From positions 181,933-235,058 of the forward strand of contig NMRA01000391.1 of the NCBI GenBank assembly GCA_002633005.1: a stretch of DNA of 53,126 bases, written 5' to 3'. Position 1 is the stretch's first letter, and each line of letters begins with the position of its first letter. A program made the position numbers and the translations under genes. Of this stretch, positions 12,387 through 24,121 are shown piece by piece. The notes under the pieces are model-generated. The model had not been told where the DNA came from. It saw only the letters and a list, made by a program, of their open reading frames with translations, and made no database searches. Origin of the DNA: Phoronis australis. Lineage: Eukaryota > Phoronida > Phoronidae.

Positions 12387-12422
12387 GTGGAGTCGAACCA
12401 CGCGCCAACCATCAACTCGCCA
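12387..12422 (-). repeat. tRNA-like promoter fragment (probable SINE head)
   Basis: On the minus strand, TGGCGAGTTGATGG (A-box-like, 12409-12422) precedes GTGGTTCGACTCCAC (12387-12401). The latter is a T-arm with a paired stem and a perfect B box. The spacing between boxes is too short for an intact tRNA, so a SINE or tRNA pseudogene is preferred. Confidence 0.45.
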
Positions 12423-12814
12423 GACTGGCGCTGCTGTACTGGGTCACAGAATTAACTATCAGCACTAGCTTCTTCAACGACGGCTTCGTTCAGTGCATAA
12501 CTAACACGTTTATGCAGCCGCTAACTGACGGTACCGGTCAAGCTCTCCGAAGCCACTTAAATAATCATCAAATGTGTTGTGCAATAATTTGTCCATGACG
12601 ACTCCCCGTTGAGAATGGGAGACCATCTGAGACCACCCATCATCAAAGACAGCGAAGAGGCGCAACAACGTGATAATCACTTCTGGACGACTTGCCGTAA
12701 GTACGGAATGCTGACAGAAGTATGCTTCAGCCGCAGTAATTCCGCGGTGCAGTCGGCAGCTAATCACCCCCGATGTTGTACAATCACCCTTTTTATTAAA
12801 TACCATTGTCAGTA

Positions 12815-12816
<2 letters not shown>

Positions 12817-12872
<56 letters not shown>

Positions 12873-12873
12873 N
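12817..12873 (+). repeat. (GT)28 microsatellite ending at a one-base gap
   Basis: Twenty-eight uninterrupted GT dinucleotides (12817-12872) stop at an N (12873), so the true length is unknown. Confidence 0.95.
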
Positions 12874-13045
12874 GGTCCGTTAACCGTGTTTCCTCGTGAA
12901 TGTGAGTCCGTGTCCCGTGTATTTGGGTGCGTGGATCGTGTTTTTGAGTCCGTTCCCGTGTTTGTGAGTCAGTGGACGGTGTTTGCAGGTCCGTGAGTCG
13001 TGTTCATGCGTCCGTGCCCGTGTTTATGAGTCCGTTGACCGTGTA
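12874..13045 (+). repeat. Degenerate minisatellite, unit about 20 bp
   Basis: About eight imperfect units of the form GTCCGTGNCCGTGTTTNTGA follow the GT tract directly. It probably arose from the GT repeat by mutation and expansion. It lies downstream of the EGF-ligand gene's 3' end. Confidence 0.75.
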
Positions 13046-13185
13046 GTTTAGGTACCTTGGTGTTCATTTCTTAATAATTTACGTTTTAAGAAGAAGTTGA
13101 AGATGAACTGAAATTCATTCCAGGAACGGATCTAGAATCATATAAGACCGGGGACCGACGAAACAGTCTCTGAAACCTATCTAGT

Positions 13186-13191
13186 TTTATT
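13186..13191 (-). terminator. Poly(A) signal AATAAA of the EGF-family ligand gene
   Basis: On the minus strand AATAAA lies about 78 bases past the TAA stop at 13269-13271. It gives a short 3' untranslated region and supports ending the gene here. Confidence 0.6.
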
Positions 13192-13268
13192 TAATCGTAC
13201 GGCCAAGGCAATTGATTTTTTTGTTTCATATGTTCCAAAGTAAAAAGACTATTCCTTACCACAATTCT

Positions 13269-13416
13269 TTAATTGGTAGAAGTTAAAACGTAGGGACTTT
13301 GTGAATTCAACCTCCGATCCATTTCTATCCAGTCTCTGACTAGCTTGTCCGTTGCATGAGTTAACTCGGGCACATCAGGGGTCTCACATCGTATTCCAGT
13401 GTACGATGACGTGCAC
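13269..13416 (-). CDS. EGF-family (ErbB/EGFR) ligand, coding exon 2 (C-terminal)
   Basis: The exon follows a strong minus-strand acceptor (pyrimidine-rich TTCTCTTTTGGTTTCAG ending at 13417). It begins with one base that completes the Gln codon split from exon 1. It then encodes Cys282, the TSSYTGIR loop and Cys291, so the EGF domain closes as C-x-C-x8-C. Tyr286, Gly288 and Arg290 match the Y-x-G-x-R-C signature of ErbB ligands, in which that Arg contacts the receptor. Val five residues after Cys291 sits where EGF has its conserved Leu47. A hydrophilic tail follows to residue 329 and TAA. No membrane segment is present, so the product looks secreted, unlike most vertebrate family members. The exon has 148 bases: one, then 48 codons and the stop. 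A possible splice donor (GTAAGG) lies just beyond the stop. Confidence 0.87.
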
Positions 13417-16400
13417 CTGAAACCAAAAGAGAATGTTTTGAGCAATCTGGCATTTTGAGTTCACGGCAGCATTTTGAGTCCACAACACCATTTCTACGGC
13501 AGTGCCTGAAGGAGCCGCTTGAGATGCAGCTCACGGTTGTTTAAATTAGGCGTGGCTTTGACACCCGGGCCACAGTAAAGGGGAGGAGCACAAGGACATC
13601 CTCGTTGAAAAAACATATGAGGGGGTAATTGGAGGCAAAATGTTCTTTTTTTATTGGCTACAACCTCTATAGACTTCTATAAGACTATTGAAACTAGATT
13701 GCTGGGATTACGTGAGTTAGGTACATGTTTGCGATGTCAAACACCTCGTCTCATGCTGCCGGTTTCACCGACCCGTGTTTACATCCACGATAACCTAGGC
13801 TGCGACAAATCCCTGGCGCAAGCAATTGGGTTTTGCAGCTGTTCTTTCGAAAAAATCGGAGGAATAAAAACCAGAATGCGTGCTGGTCGTCATTTTAGAA
13901 GGTCAACCAATGAAAAAATAGTTTCTGTTCCGTGGGAAAATACCTGTTTAATGACACCAATCAATCAATGAACGAGTACATGAGTACCAACTAATAGTCA
14001 ACCGACTTCTCATACAGTCGGCATTTTTCACTGCCTAATTCACCTGTGTTTGTCTATAACAATTATCATTCTGACAATGATACCCTAACACTTTCAAGAC
14101 AAGTGCGTCGTACTGCAATTTACGCCTTCACTACAGGCGCTGTGCCGGAGGTGTATTCCATACCCTGACAAAGATTAACCCTGAAGACGCTCACTCTTAC
14201 ATTACAGCATGTAACCGTACAATATTTACCCCTTATTGACCCCCAGGTCACGACCCTAGATCCGCACCGCTTGAGAGACGATAGCCACTAAAACGCCAAA
14301 TGAAAGCTTATCTGCACTCTATGCCTCGTGTAGGACATAAAATACAAAAACACGTTTTCAAAAACAAACTATGGGAGGGATTCCCTGCTCACATGGTTCC
14401 ACGTCAAGGGCACAAGGCCTCTTATCGCATCAAATTGGTATAGTAAACATTAAGATCAACAACCCCGGCGATGGGCTATTAGCAAAGAACACATCAGACA
14501 ATGTATCTCTAAGCATTGATTCCACACTGAGTTGAATTTTTCAGTGGCCCGGGATGACATCCGGCCTAACACAATGGAATTACTTACGTCAGCGATCTAT
14601 TGTGCTAACACAAGTAGCCTGGTAAAATAACACAGGTGGCCGGTAGCGTGTGGGATTTGGAAAAGTTGTAATGACAAGTTTGCTGTGTTTCGTTATGAAG
14701 GCCGTCAATGAGAGCATGGGGATAACATCTTTGGACAATGACCAGACACAAGGCCAATTATCATGTGATTAAGTTAACCAGGGAAATGTTTGAAAGCGTA
14801 CAGCAGATCATTAAAGCTGTAGTAAGCGTTTTTGATTTGTAAGCTTTTTTGCCTACGTTTGTCGTTACAGAAGCACACGAGTTAGAATATTCAAACTATA
14901 AAATCAAATAATTTAACTGTAAAACATCTTTTCTATTGTATATTTTTGATTTTCATGAAGCTTTTGATTGCATACTTCACTTTGCACAAGAAGCGTGAAT
15001 TACTAATTGCGAAACATGAGACGAACGTTCAATAAGTAAATCTGCAAAACCACTTAGAAAGTACCTCTTTGGATCACAATGACTTTAGCAAAGTTGTAAT
15101 TTAGACACACTCTTGTGATGGTATGTTACAATTTACTATTTCCGATGAAAAAATTATTAGTCTATCACGTACACCATTCATTCATCGATTAATTGCAAAT
15201 TCACTAACCGTCTGTAACAAAATATCAGAACGACTGAAGTACGATTGTGGGTTTATCTTTAGTAGTCGACAGCGGAAATAGAACAGTGAGAGTATTTTTA
15301 ACTCCGCCAATGTATTTAGCATCATTTAGCACCAATACCGGGGTATCTGAAGCGTGACAACAAACGCTGTTGAAACGTAGTACTCTAATTGATCTTCAAA
15401 AAGTGGCTAAATGCGTTGTCCAATAGTTTTTGTCGTGAAATTAACAAAAAAAAAATATTTTAAAAATGTGAATGTCTAACAAGATATTTCCATTTCTTGA
15501 TAAACCAGCAACAAGTAAGAAAAAACAGTAAGCTAAAAATTACACCAGCGGCCATTCAAGCGTTTTCAATGTACAGTATTAGTTCTAGGTAGATACACAA
15601 TTCATGGAAATATTATATGTCAGCCGGGATGCGTGTAGTCATACCAATTCAATTATGCATGTTACTATACTAAGTCGCAGCATTTAGGCTATTCAAAGCA
15701 TTTACACACTGAGGGATAGTGAATAAAAACGCAAAGAGTTAATCTCAGTGATGTAGATAAACGAGGTTGAAAAGGTGAGAAACAAACGTGTTGAAGGGGA
15801 ATACAACCGTTTTTGATGTCACATTAAGTAATAAAAGCAGATCCCAGGTTATCTTGCAAATACATTCAAGTTATTTCCGAGCTGTTCCCCTGTCATGCAT
15901 TTATTATTCACAGAACAATAGAAAGCGCCATCTGAAAGCCCGAATCTTGGTTCTAGATTCACTTCCACTGAAAAAAAAACATTGTCCCACTCGATATTGC
16001 ACAAAGTCTGTGCAGAACATTCGTGTCTGCTCAATCGAAGTGAATGCAGAACCAAGATGCGGGTCCTTTGTGAGGCCGTTTACGTAACTCAGTATTGTTC
16101 CATGGAAACTACATGCAAGCCAAGGGAACATTGATTAACGTGAGATCAGCATTTTTACCGCAAAGGTAACATCAAAAATGGTTGCTTTTCTCTTTAAAGT
16201 TTAACCACTATTGTATACATCAACAACGTAATAAACTCGCGCGCTATGTTGGCTAGCATGGTTTCGACATCAGGCCAAACGTCTTGATTTTTAGTTTAAT
16301 AAACCAAGTAATTAAAGCGCCATCTCCAACCACGAATTCTAGTTACCGAAATTCCTTAAGCACACGTTCATCATTCTTTTACCGAAGCTTAATGAGAGTC

Positions 16401-18514
16401 AAAATAATTACATGTGTAAATTCCATTAAAAGCTATTTCCGCGTGTGATGTAAAAAATGTCTACTAAGAGTATGCAGCAATTTTAAAAGGTATTACATAA
16501 GCCGAAGATAACGTCGCAGTAAATCCCTTTGTCTTACTTTTCCTATCTGTGATTGTGCGAAAAGCAAGTTACAGTGCACACGAAACTTTAATTGCCATTC
16601 TAATTACTGTAAGACATATATCAAACTTACATGGTCTAAGTACACTTACTCACGATTTTTAAACAAGCAACATCTTCAATTGAAAATAGAATTGGCGGCT
16701 ACAAGTTCTGGCTGTGTTTATTTTATCGATTGTATCAAACTTTTATACGGCTTGAGCAGAAGACATCCGCTTCAACATGACGTCACTGAGGTGTACTCCC
16801 TCGCCTTGATGCAGTTCAGACTCGTCTGAGAAGCAATGCAAGTCTTAAGGTGATCCGTCTCCTGGGACCTATATTGTTTTGCACAATTAAATTATCCCCT
16901 GTGATTGCATTACGGGTTCTACTTCATAGGGAACAATCGGTCACACACGTCGAACCATTATTATATCAATAGTTTCATGATACCTTCAAATGCGAGCAAG
17001 ATGCACACCTCCGGGCGCAACGGTACCGCCATGCGAGTGAACGTCACAGGTTCCAAAAGAAGGCGTGTTATTGGTTTCGCAAAGATAGAGCAAGTTTTGA
17101 TTACTTATTCTGTAGACTTATTACCGACAAGTGGGGAACAATAACTTGCAACAAGGACGAGTGTAAAGGTCTCATTGCTCAGAGTAATTGAAAACAGCCT
17201 TTCGTGAACTCATCGAAATACAAAAAGCATTTTGTTTTAATACAAGCCATTGCCAGCATATGCAGCCTGTTAGCTACAAGTGGTGTTTTTGATAGGCGAA
17301 CAATGGTTCAATTAACAACTCATGTTTTATATGCGAATTCACAAGTATGGCGATGACACTTAGAATTTATGTAACTGTTTTGATTCATTGTCACACAATC
17401 CCATGTTGCCACAAGAATATGGATTTGCATATATGCATTACAAAACATCAGCCCTCTTATAATTATTGTTAAAAACATCCACCAGTTAATAAAATTAAGT
17501 AAATGTGGTTACAAAACAGCAGTAAATTGTAACATATTTAAATCAAAATTTCTTTTGACTTGTAAGATATTGAAAAGTAATTGGTCCTAAATTGATCAAT
17601 TCACTACTATATTGTGACTACTACACTCGTACGCAAGTACATCTATTAAATTCAAGTCCATTTCCTGGATGTTGACCATCATCATCAGAATTCCATAAAT
17701 CACATTTGACACACAAATATAGTATCAAACTTTCAAGTCTGACTATTTATAATCAGTTGATTCTGCAGTCATTAACAATCAATCTTGTGTTCGTCATCGG
17801 ACGGACGTAAGTTTATTCCTTGCTTTAGTACGCAGTCTGACTCGGCACATTCACGTTTAGCGATCTGTGTTACAGTACAGCATCGGATCTAAGATTATCG
17901 TAACTGAATATCTTCATATTTGATGACGTCTAATTACGAAAAGCGGGGCAATGGCTTGATACTCGCTTCAGTTGTGATCGATTGTATATGCATTATTAGA
18001 GGAGGTTTCCCCCAGATATGTCGTGAACAAAAGACTGCTTATTAATAACCACTTTCAACGCTTAAGCAAAATTAACTGTTCTATGCACAAGAGAATACAG
18101 AATAATGCCATACAGAGATATTTGATGTGCAGAGATGACACCTCACTGAGCTTCAACGGTCGCTCGTATAATGAATCAATGCTCGTACTAAGAATGAGAG
18201 AAACATTCCAGTTTCGGGGTTCTTTGAAAATACTGGCTATTGGCTCAGGTAGATAAATTGCATGTTTATGCACAACGTAAACGAAGTTCCTAAACATAAG
18301 TGCAGACAATTATAAAAGTTAAGACTTAATAAAATGCTACTGAGTGTTGAGGAAACTGATACGACAATTTCCAGACCAATGCAACTGTATGTCGAAGGTA
18401 AAAAACACGTACGAGCAAACAAAGAATATTATTACGTACCATTGATGTATGTGCATCAATTTCACACAACAGCTTGGGACGAACATAATAATATACACAG
18501 TACGGTATACTTAC
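13417..18514 (-). other. Intron of the EGF-family ligand gene (5,098 bp)
   Basis: The intron runs from the donor GTAAGTA at 18514 to the acceptor TTTCAG ending at 13417, phase 2. It splits the EGF domain between cysteines 4 and 5, the position reported for vertebrate ErbB ligands. Open frames inside (for example 13654-13971 + and 15788-16087 +) show no domain and are taken as chance. Confidence 0.85.
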
Positions 18515-19356
18515 TGGCACGCTTTTTCGTGAATCGCTCTGCCTCGGATCATCACGCACGTCCCACCGTGCAAACAGTAAGACATGTCTTGTGGGCCACA
18601 TTTTCCAAAATGGTCATTACTATACATGTCTAATCCTGACGTCGGGTCGACGTTTGTTAATATCAAAATATCCGTTTTCGCACTCGTCCCGACCTCAGGA
18701 TTTTGCGCTGTTTCTCGATGAGCGCTTTTCATGTACTCGGCTTCTCCTGAGCCAGATTCCTTAAGTTCTGACTCTAATGTGTGTTCAGGCTTTGGATAAG
18801 TTGTAGGTTGCCCTAGCCGATGTATGAGGTCTTCCTCAGTGATTATAGATTTCCTCGTAGATATAGGGCGCCTACTTTTATCTAAAGTGAGCAGATCTTC
18901 GGGATTTGTGCGCGACTTTACTGGTATGCGGCCGTTTACATAGGCTAGGAATTCTGGGTGATTACTTGGCGCTTTTCTTGAGTTTGTAAACTGCGGCTCT
19001 TTATGATATGCGACACTAGGTTTCGCCACTGAAACAGGTGGCAAGTCGTAAAATCCGTCGCTATAGTGCGTGGAACTAAACAAATCAGGTGTTGGTACAG
19101 CAGGGATATTCTTTGTCCTATCCTGGCTATTAGAGGTTTCCTGATTTAACGCGCGATTGAGACGCTGAGCAATATTTCCTAGTCTGTGGGCCACTTGGCT
19201 GCCAGTCCTTTTGAACAACACCTGAGATCTGTGCATCCTTGGAGAGATTTGTTGAAAAGCAGTCCTTCGAAGAGCCATGCAATTGACCGTTCGTAGAGAA
19301 ACGTAACACAGAACAAAAAGCACAGCACACGCTATCATGAAACTTTTTCGTATCAT
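18515..19356 (-). CDS. EGF-family (ErbB/EGFR) ligand precursor, coding exon 1
   Basis: The first in-frame ATG is at 19354-19356, with G at -3. The frame continues upstream to a GTG at 19392, which is not a likely start. Residues 2-5 are basic (IRKS) and are followed by a hydrophobic core (6-22) and a likely cleavage near VNC or CMA: a signal peptide. Residues 30-250 are a low-homology, basic and Ser/Thr/Pro-containing spacer. It includes an acid-flanked SGSG (201-204), a possible glycosaminoglycan attachment site. The EGF domain starts at Cys253, with Cys261, Cys267 and Cys280. Spacing is C-x7-C-x5-C-x12-C, within the ErbB-ligand consensus, and YCLHGGTC strongly resembles the family. The exon ends after CA of a Gln codon at a consensus donor. 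Joined to 13269-13416 the protein has 329 residues. It would activate an EGFR-type receptor tyrosine kinase. Other EGF-domain families are less likely because of the loop lengths and intron position. Confidence 0.88.
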
Positions 19357-19406
19357 CTCTCGGAGTGTAACTCTGTGGCCAGAAACATCCACGGTAAAGT
19401 AATCAT
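19353..19406 (-). promoter_or_regulatory. Upstream ORF overlapping the main start codon
   Basis: A 17-codon frame starts at the ATG at 19404-19406. Its TGA stop (19353-19355) overlaps the main ATG as ATGA. Its start context is weak (T at -3). If the transcript begins near the TATA box it would lie in the 5' leader and could lower or gate ligand translation through reinitiation. Confidence 0.55.
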
Positions 19407-19484
19407 GTATACCAAATGATACAAGTAATAAGTGTCAGTGGGCAAAAGAAACACAGAGAATAAACAATAGTAAAAGTGTCGACC

Positions 19485-19492
19485 GCTTTATA
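19485..19492 (-). promoter_or_regulatory. TATA box of the EGF-family ligand gene
   Basis: TATAAAGC on the minus strand lies about 130 bases upstream of the main ATG. It would place transcription start near 19460 and give a leader of roughly 105 bases. No initiator was singled out, and an upstream non-coding exon cannot be excluded. Confidence 0.45.
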
Positions 19493-19499
19493 CGATTCT

Positions 19500-21048
19500 C
19501 GTCGGTTTAATCACAAACTGTTTTTAACAATAGACCGCCAATTAAGATTCGACCAATCTGATTCCAGTTCATGATGTAGTCATCACTGGTTTCAGTCGTC
19601 TTAAATACACAGAACTCTGACGCGTCTCCCGGGGGTGGAATGGTGCAAAAGCCATGCCTGGTCGTTAACGCTTTGTCAGCTCAACTAGCGGGGGAGGCAT
19701 CAACCCAATGGTTTCCTATCATTTTCGCGTAACCGTGGCAACTGTTCGGTGATCATGATTGGTCGAGAGGAAACTTCAAGGGACCAGTAGAAATGCTTCC
19801 ACAAGCAGCTATTTACGATGGGTAGTCTCATTCTAGTTGAGCAGTTTAGGTAGATGAGTATACGTACGTTGACAGACAACGACGCACTACCTTCTGGAAA
19901 AAAAATAAAACGACAGAAAAAAGGAGAATTGTAAAAATATGGAATGCATTCGTTGGTAACGAAGGGGTATTTTGTTGTAGCAACAAAAAGGGCGCACTGC
20001 TACGATCGATGTACTGTTTTCTCAACGACTTACATCACTAGTGCATTGGCCTACAACCAATGCTTGGCGCGTGGCAATTCGCATATTAAACTCTCGTTAC
20101 ATGAAACATTAAGCAGGGTTTAGACAGTGGTAAAAATTTTAAGTAAACACAATGGTTAAGAATTGATGCTTTTCGATAACAATATACTTTTCAAACGTAA
20201 GACAGAGGATTATCACATTATGTACATGAAATCCATCACGAAATCCACCCATTTGCGACATACATTGGTGCCTGTGTTCTGATTGCTCCCACGACCTTTT
20301 TGATGGTGCCAAACAGCCCATTGTTAATGACAAGTTAGCTCCGGTCTTCCACAAAACGCGAGTTGTGAAGGTTTGTCAACCATTAATCGTGAAAGTGAGT
20401 TAAGTAAGACAATTACTACGCCCTTTTTGATAAGTGGTGCTAGCACTATTGGTTTACGCGACACCTTCAGTCCCTGCTCAAGTAGAGATCCACGTCATAA
20501 CCGAGTATTTGTGCAATAATTTATACAGTTAAAAGCACGTTAATTACCTCCGACCTCTTTAACAATGCCGTATATATTCAAAATGTACAAGCTGAGGCAA
20601 TTTTCTTATAAACTTTCGCGTTGGTCGATGTCATTATGGGAACGTTTAACACGCGATGTGCTATCACAGTTTACACGCCAAATATCACGTCATTGGCTGA
20701 CTTTTTAAAACCATTAGATGTTAAATCTCGTAAAGGTGAAACCGCATATAAATCTGCATTCTAGATTCTTTGGCTGGCTAATTTAAGGCAAGGTTTTATT
20801 TGCAGCAGGACAGGCGTTGCCAGAGCTGCGTTACATAGACCAAAGACACTCGAGATAAGAGTTAGTGTGACCACAGTCATGCTTCGCTTGTAATGCATAA
20901 CGATACCTCGTGTTGACTCGAGTGATCTAGCGTTTTCGCGAAATTCTTGCGTCTACGGAGATTTCTTTTTAAAATGTCTTCAAATGCAGAATAGGCCTAA
21001 AACAGTGAATGCCATTAACGTGCTTTACCGTAAATGAAGCGAACGTTT
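19500..21048. other. Upstream flank of the ligand gene, no gene recognised
   Basis: No exon or clear repeat was identified. Enhancers of the minus-strand ligand gene could lie here, but nothing in the sequence marks them. Confidence 0.4.
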
Positions 21049-21270
21049 GATTTAGGTCATTTATAACTATCAAAGTGACCTCAACTGTTTATATGTCAAT
21101 GCTCCTTATTAAAACGACAAATGATTTTTGCCCAGGATTTGCAAAGAACCGATATTTCTTTATTCGACGCATAAACTGACACGCAGTTACAAACCAACTT
21201 GTAGAAACTAACAAAAAAAACTTGTAGAAACTGATCTCAGCCAATGACGAAATCACTTCCAACTTAACCA
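21049..21270. mobile_element. MITE family 1, copy 2 (decayed)
   Basis: The left end TTTGATTTAGG resembles the family end. The interior GACACGCAGTTACAAACC followed by AACTTGTAGAAACT matches copies at 6058-6098 and 27950-27990. The phrase AACTTGTAGAAACT is repeated about 27 bases further on. The right terminal repeat is too decayed to place. Confidence 0.5.
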
Positions 21271-21699
21271 AGGAACAATTTTGAGACCTATTTCGTAACT
21301 AATTTTTCTAGGTCAAGTCTTTGTGATGGAATGAGTGCGGGTTTATAACGGCTTTAAATATTAACTCGAATATCGCGGCGTACCTCACGCATTATCTGTA
21401 TACTTACTTAGAACTCGACTGCCATAAAAAAGTGTAAACAGTTTGAATTTTTAGTTAATGGTTAAGTATTGAACACTGCATTTGCTCATTGAGGGATATT
21501 GTCGGTTCTACGGCTGAAATACTCATTTCTGCGATTGCTGTTGGATGGAATATAGACTTCTTGGAATTTTTAGGCTTCACCAGAGTTATACATCATCAAA
21601 ATCCGATGTTTAGCGCTCTTTTGTTACCGTTGTCTGCCTGATATTCGCTGAAGTCAGAGCCTGTGACTTTACCGCTCAAATACGCCATTTATCGAGTGG

Positions 21700-21795
21700 G
21701 ATTCTAGCTCTGCCGATAGAGCGTTTGGGCTGCGACCGCGCTCAGGTTGATCTCAGAAAATAATTTTTCCCGCCGATAATGACCATTAAGGGTGA
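21700..21795 (+). repeat. tRNA-derived SINE, copy 1
   Basis: The A box is TAGCTCTGCCGATAGAGC (21705-21722), in a D-arm with GCTC/GAGC pairing. A B-box-like GGTTGATCTC follows at 21745-21754 at proper spacing. The body includes CGATAATGACCATTAA, which is related to the two minus-strand copies near 24.6-24.85 kb. Confidence 0.65.
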
Positions 21796-21799
21796 TCTG

Positions 21800-23995
21800 T
21801 ATGAAAAGACTAAACATCCAGATCTCATAACTAGTTCACTAACGTACAGCGATCTATGAACGACGGCCTATTCTGGGTGAAAAACATTTTGGCAACATGT
21901 ATTGCCTTCGAGCGAAACTATAGGAAACAATGGCACAGATCCAAAGGAACACAGGTGCAGACTATTCAAATAGCCACAAGCTGTGTGCATCTAGTTTTCT
22001 AAAAAGGAGTAATAACCACTATGGCCAACGGTGGTTGACCCCCAAGTGCGAAATCCAGGCAAGACAAATAGAAACACCCTACCAATGAAGCTCTAGATGT
22101 TCGTACTAATTGGGTAACAATGGCGAAGATGCACTTAAACACATCCAAGCCTGTCATCTTGATAGAATTTTCATCTTTTCCGATGGGAAATCATGATGGC
22201 CAGTGACTGGCGATAATTTAGGTTATCGCAGGTTTCGTCAGCCGGGAACATTAAAGTCTCGATTCCTACAGGAAGTGTTCCGACCACAAGAGTTAATACG
22301 TACGGAAGAAAGGCGGGAGTTTTTCAAAACAATGGTGACACAATTTGTTTTTGTTTTATGCCTAAGCAAAAGAAAGATCTTGTACGTACTAATTATTTAT
22401 GACTCATTCCAAGAAAATTCGCAACAGAGTGAAAGTGTAAAGGTGCTATTTATATAACAATTTTATAGCGCAAATTTGCAATTACTCGCAGAGCCATCGA
22501 TTACCTTATTCGTCCAATATTGTGCTTTTGTTTCTGGGCGGATCACACGAATGCTGTGTCGCAAGGAAAATATCAAAATATACTGACGTCAGCACTTATT
22601 ACAATTGACGCACTGATATAATCAAAGTACTTGTATTACTACGGAGGCGCGCTTTAATTGTCCGTGTTCCCAGGCGCTGACAGAGATTAGGAGGTAATGA
22701 AACTATCGTCACATCTTGGATTAAAAAGTAATCGAAAAAGAAAACGTTCCAACACGGACTGTTATTGTTTCTCGGATTACTAACGAGGGTACAATGTGTT
22801 ATCGATCAGTTGGTCATTACTTAAGAAACAAAAACAATTGTTCGCTAACAGTTGGTTGCTGAGTGATGAACACATGCCAACGAGATGTTAACCGCCTGTC
22901 CGTTGGCCGGAGTAGCAATGGGCGCTGTGCCACGACACACTGATGGCAGTTGAACAGTAAGGGGCGACTTGCTGGGCGTGTGTCTTGTGTTATGCCTCAC
23001 CATGGAAACGCATCAATGCATCATGAAAATACGATTGTTCTATAAAATCGTTTCGGCAACAGTCACGATGAAAACAGGAAGCAAAACTACTGTTATAAAC
23101 TTCACAAAATTTTTTGTTAGTAAACCGCTCACATAAACCCAAGTCATAATTACACTACTTTTTCCATCTACTTTTCCAACCATTGCTTCTCTACTCGTGG
23201 GTCAAGGCATTCTGATGCAACTTAAAGGATCATAACTAGCTTTGTACATCAAACTGAATAACTGAAGACTCATAGCAGCTGACGATTGTACCATCAATTA
23301 GAATATTGTCAAAAAACATTTAACCACATGAATTTACCCTCAATATCTGTCGGCGTTGTAACAAGACCGACCAACAACACTGCGAAAACCAAGCTTATGC
23401 TAAAAACGACTGTAGTTTTCATCACGAAGTTCACTCGTAAATCCATTGTCACTTAAAAACCACTGATGACAAAAGTCATTAGCAACACGGAATCTGTATA
23501 TTTATAGGATGCTAAATGGTCTGGTGGATAAAGCATTACGAAAACGCTTGAGTTCATTCGTGAGTTTCATTCAGCACTTGGAACTATTTTTCCAAAGACA
23601 CTTGGTGGAACATCTTCTCAGAGTTTCATGGCAACACCCTTTCCCTAGCCAGACTAAAAGTGGGCGTACTAGATTAATATGCAGACGTTTTGAAATGCTC
23701 ATTGAGAAGCGCTGAGTGCATTATAAACGTTATGAACATACTGGGATTATTAATTTTTGCATTAAAGTACGTCACCGGATAAATAAAAGTGCAGACACGG
23801 GTCACAAGCTTCGTGTACCATAAATCGCTTGTTTCCATATTTGTAGGAGTTATAATGAGTCTGCAACATGGGTATGCTTTACCTACTAAAAACTTCCAGC
23901 ACACCTGAAGATGCATTCCCATCATCCCTATCGGTCTTAGCTCAGCAGCAAGCATCTGTAACCGCTCATTATTCGCAGAGGCAAACCAGCCTCCC
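21800..23995. other. Intergenic, no gene recognised
   Basis: Short frames at 22203-22457 and 23509-23715 were considered. They show no known motif and no flanking splice sites of note. Confidence 0.45.
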
Positions 23996-24121
23996 ATTCA
24001 GTAACGCTAGGACCTCGCTAAAAAGCAAGACTTCGCGAGATTACGCGAGATATTGCCGTGTATTTAGAATGAGAACAGGTGACTTTGGGTAGATTTTAAC
24101 TAGGTCCTAGCGTTACTGAAC
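23996..24121. mobile_element. MITE family 2, copy 1 (ends with TTCAGTAACGCTAGGACCT)
   Basis: The left end TTCAGTAACGCTAGGACCT (23997-24015) is an exact 19-base inverted match to the right end (24102-24120). The interior AAAAGCAAGACTTCGCGAGA and GATATTGCCGTGTATTTAGA recur inverted in the copy at 34662-34800. Similarity between the two copies extends a few bases past each end (GCCTCCC and GGCGTG), so the true element may be slightly longer. Confidence 0.85.

Noticed and set aside
12510-12806. Minus-strand 98-residue open frame
   Set aside because: No family was recognised, there are no splice sites of note, and it lies beside a microsatellite and a tRNA-like fragment.
18334-18633. Plus-strand 99-residue open frame over the ligand's exon 1 donor
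   Set aside because: It is antisense to the well-supported ligand exon and has no domain of its own.
19357-19392. Longer ligand start at the GTG 12 codons upstream
   Set aside because: GTG is not a normal eukaryotic start. The ATG at 19356 has a good context and puts the signal peptide at the N-terminus.
23463-23490. CTGATGA resembling a hammerhead ribozyme core
   Set aside because: The required stem II and following GAAA are absent. The same holds for the minus-strand match near 27710.
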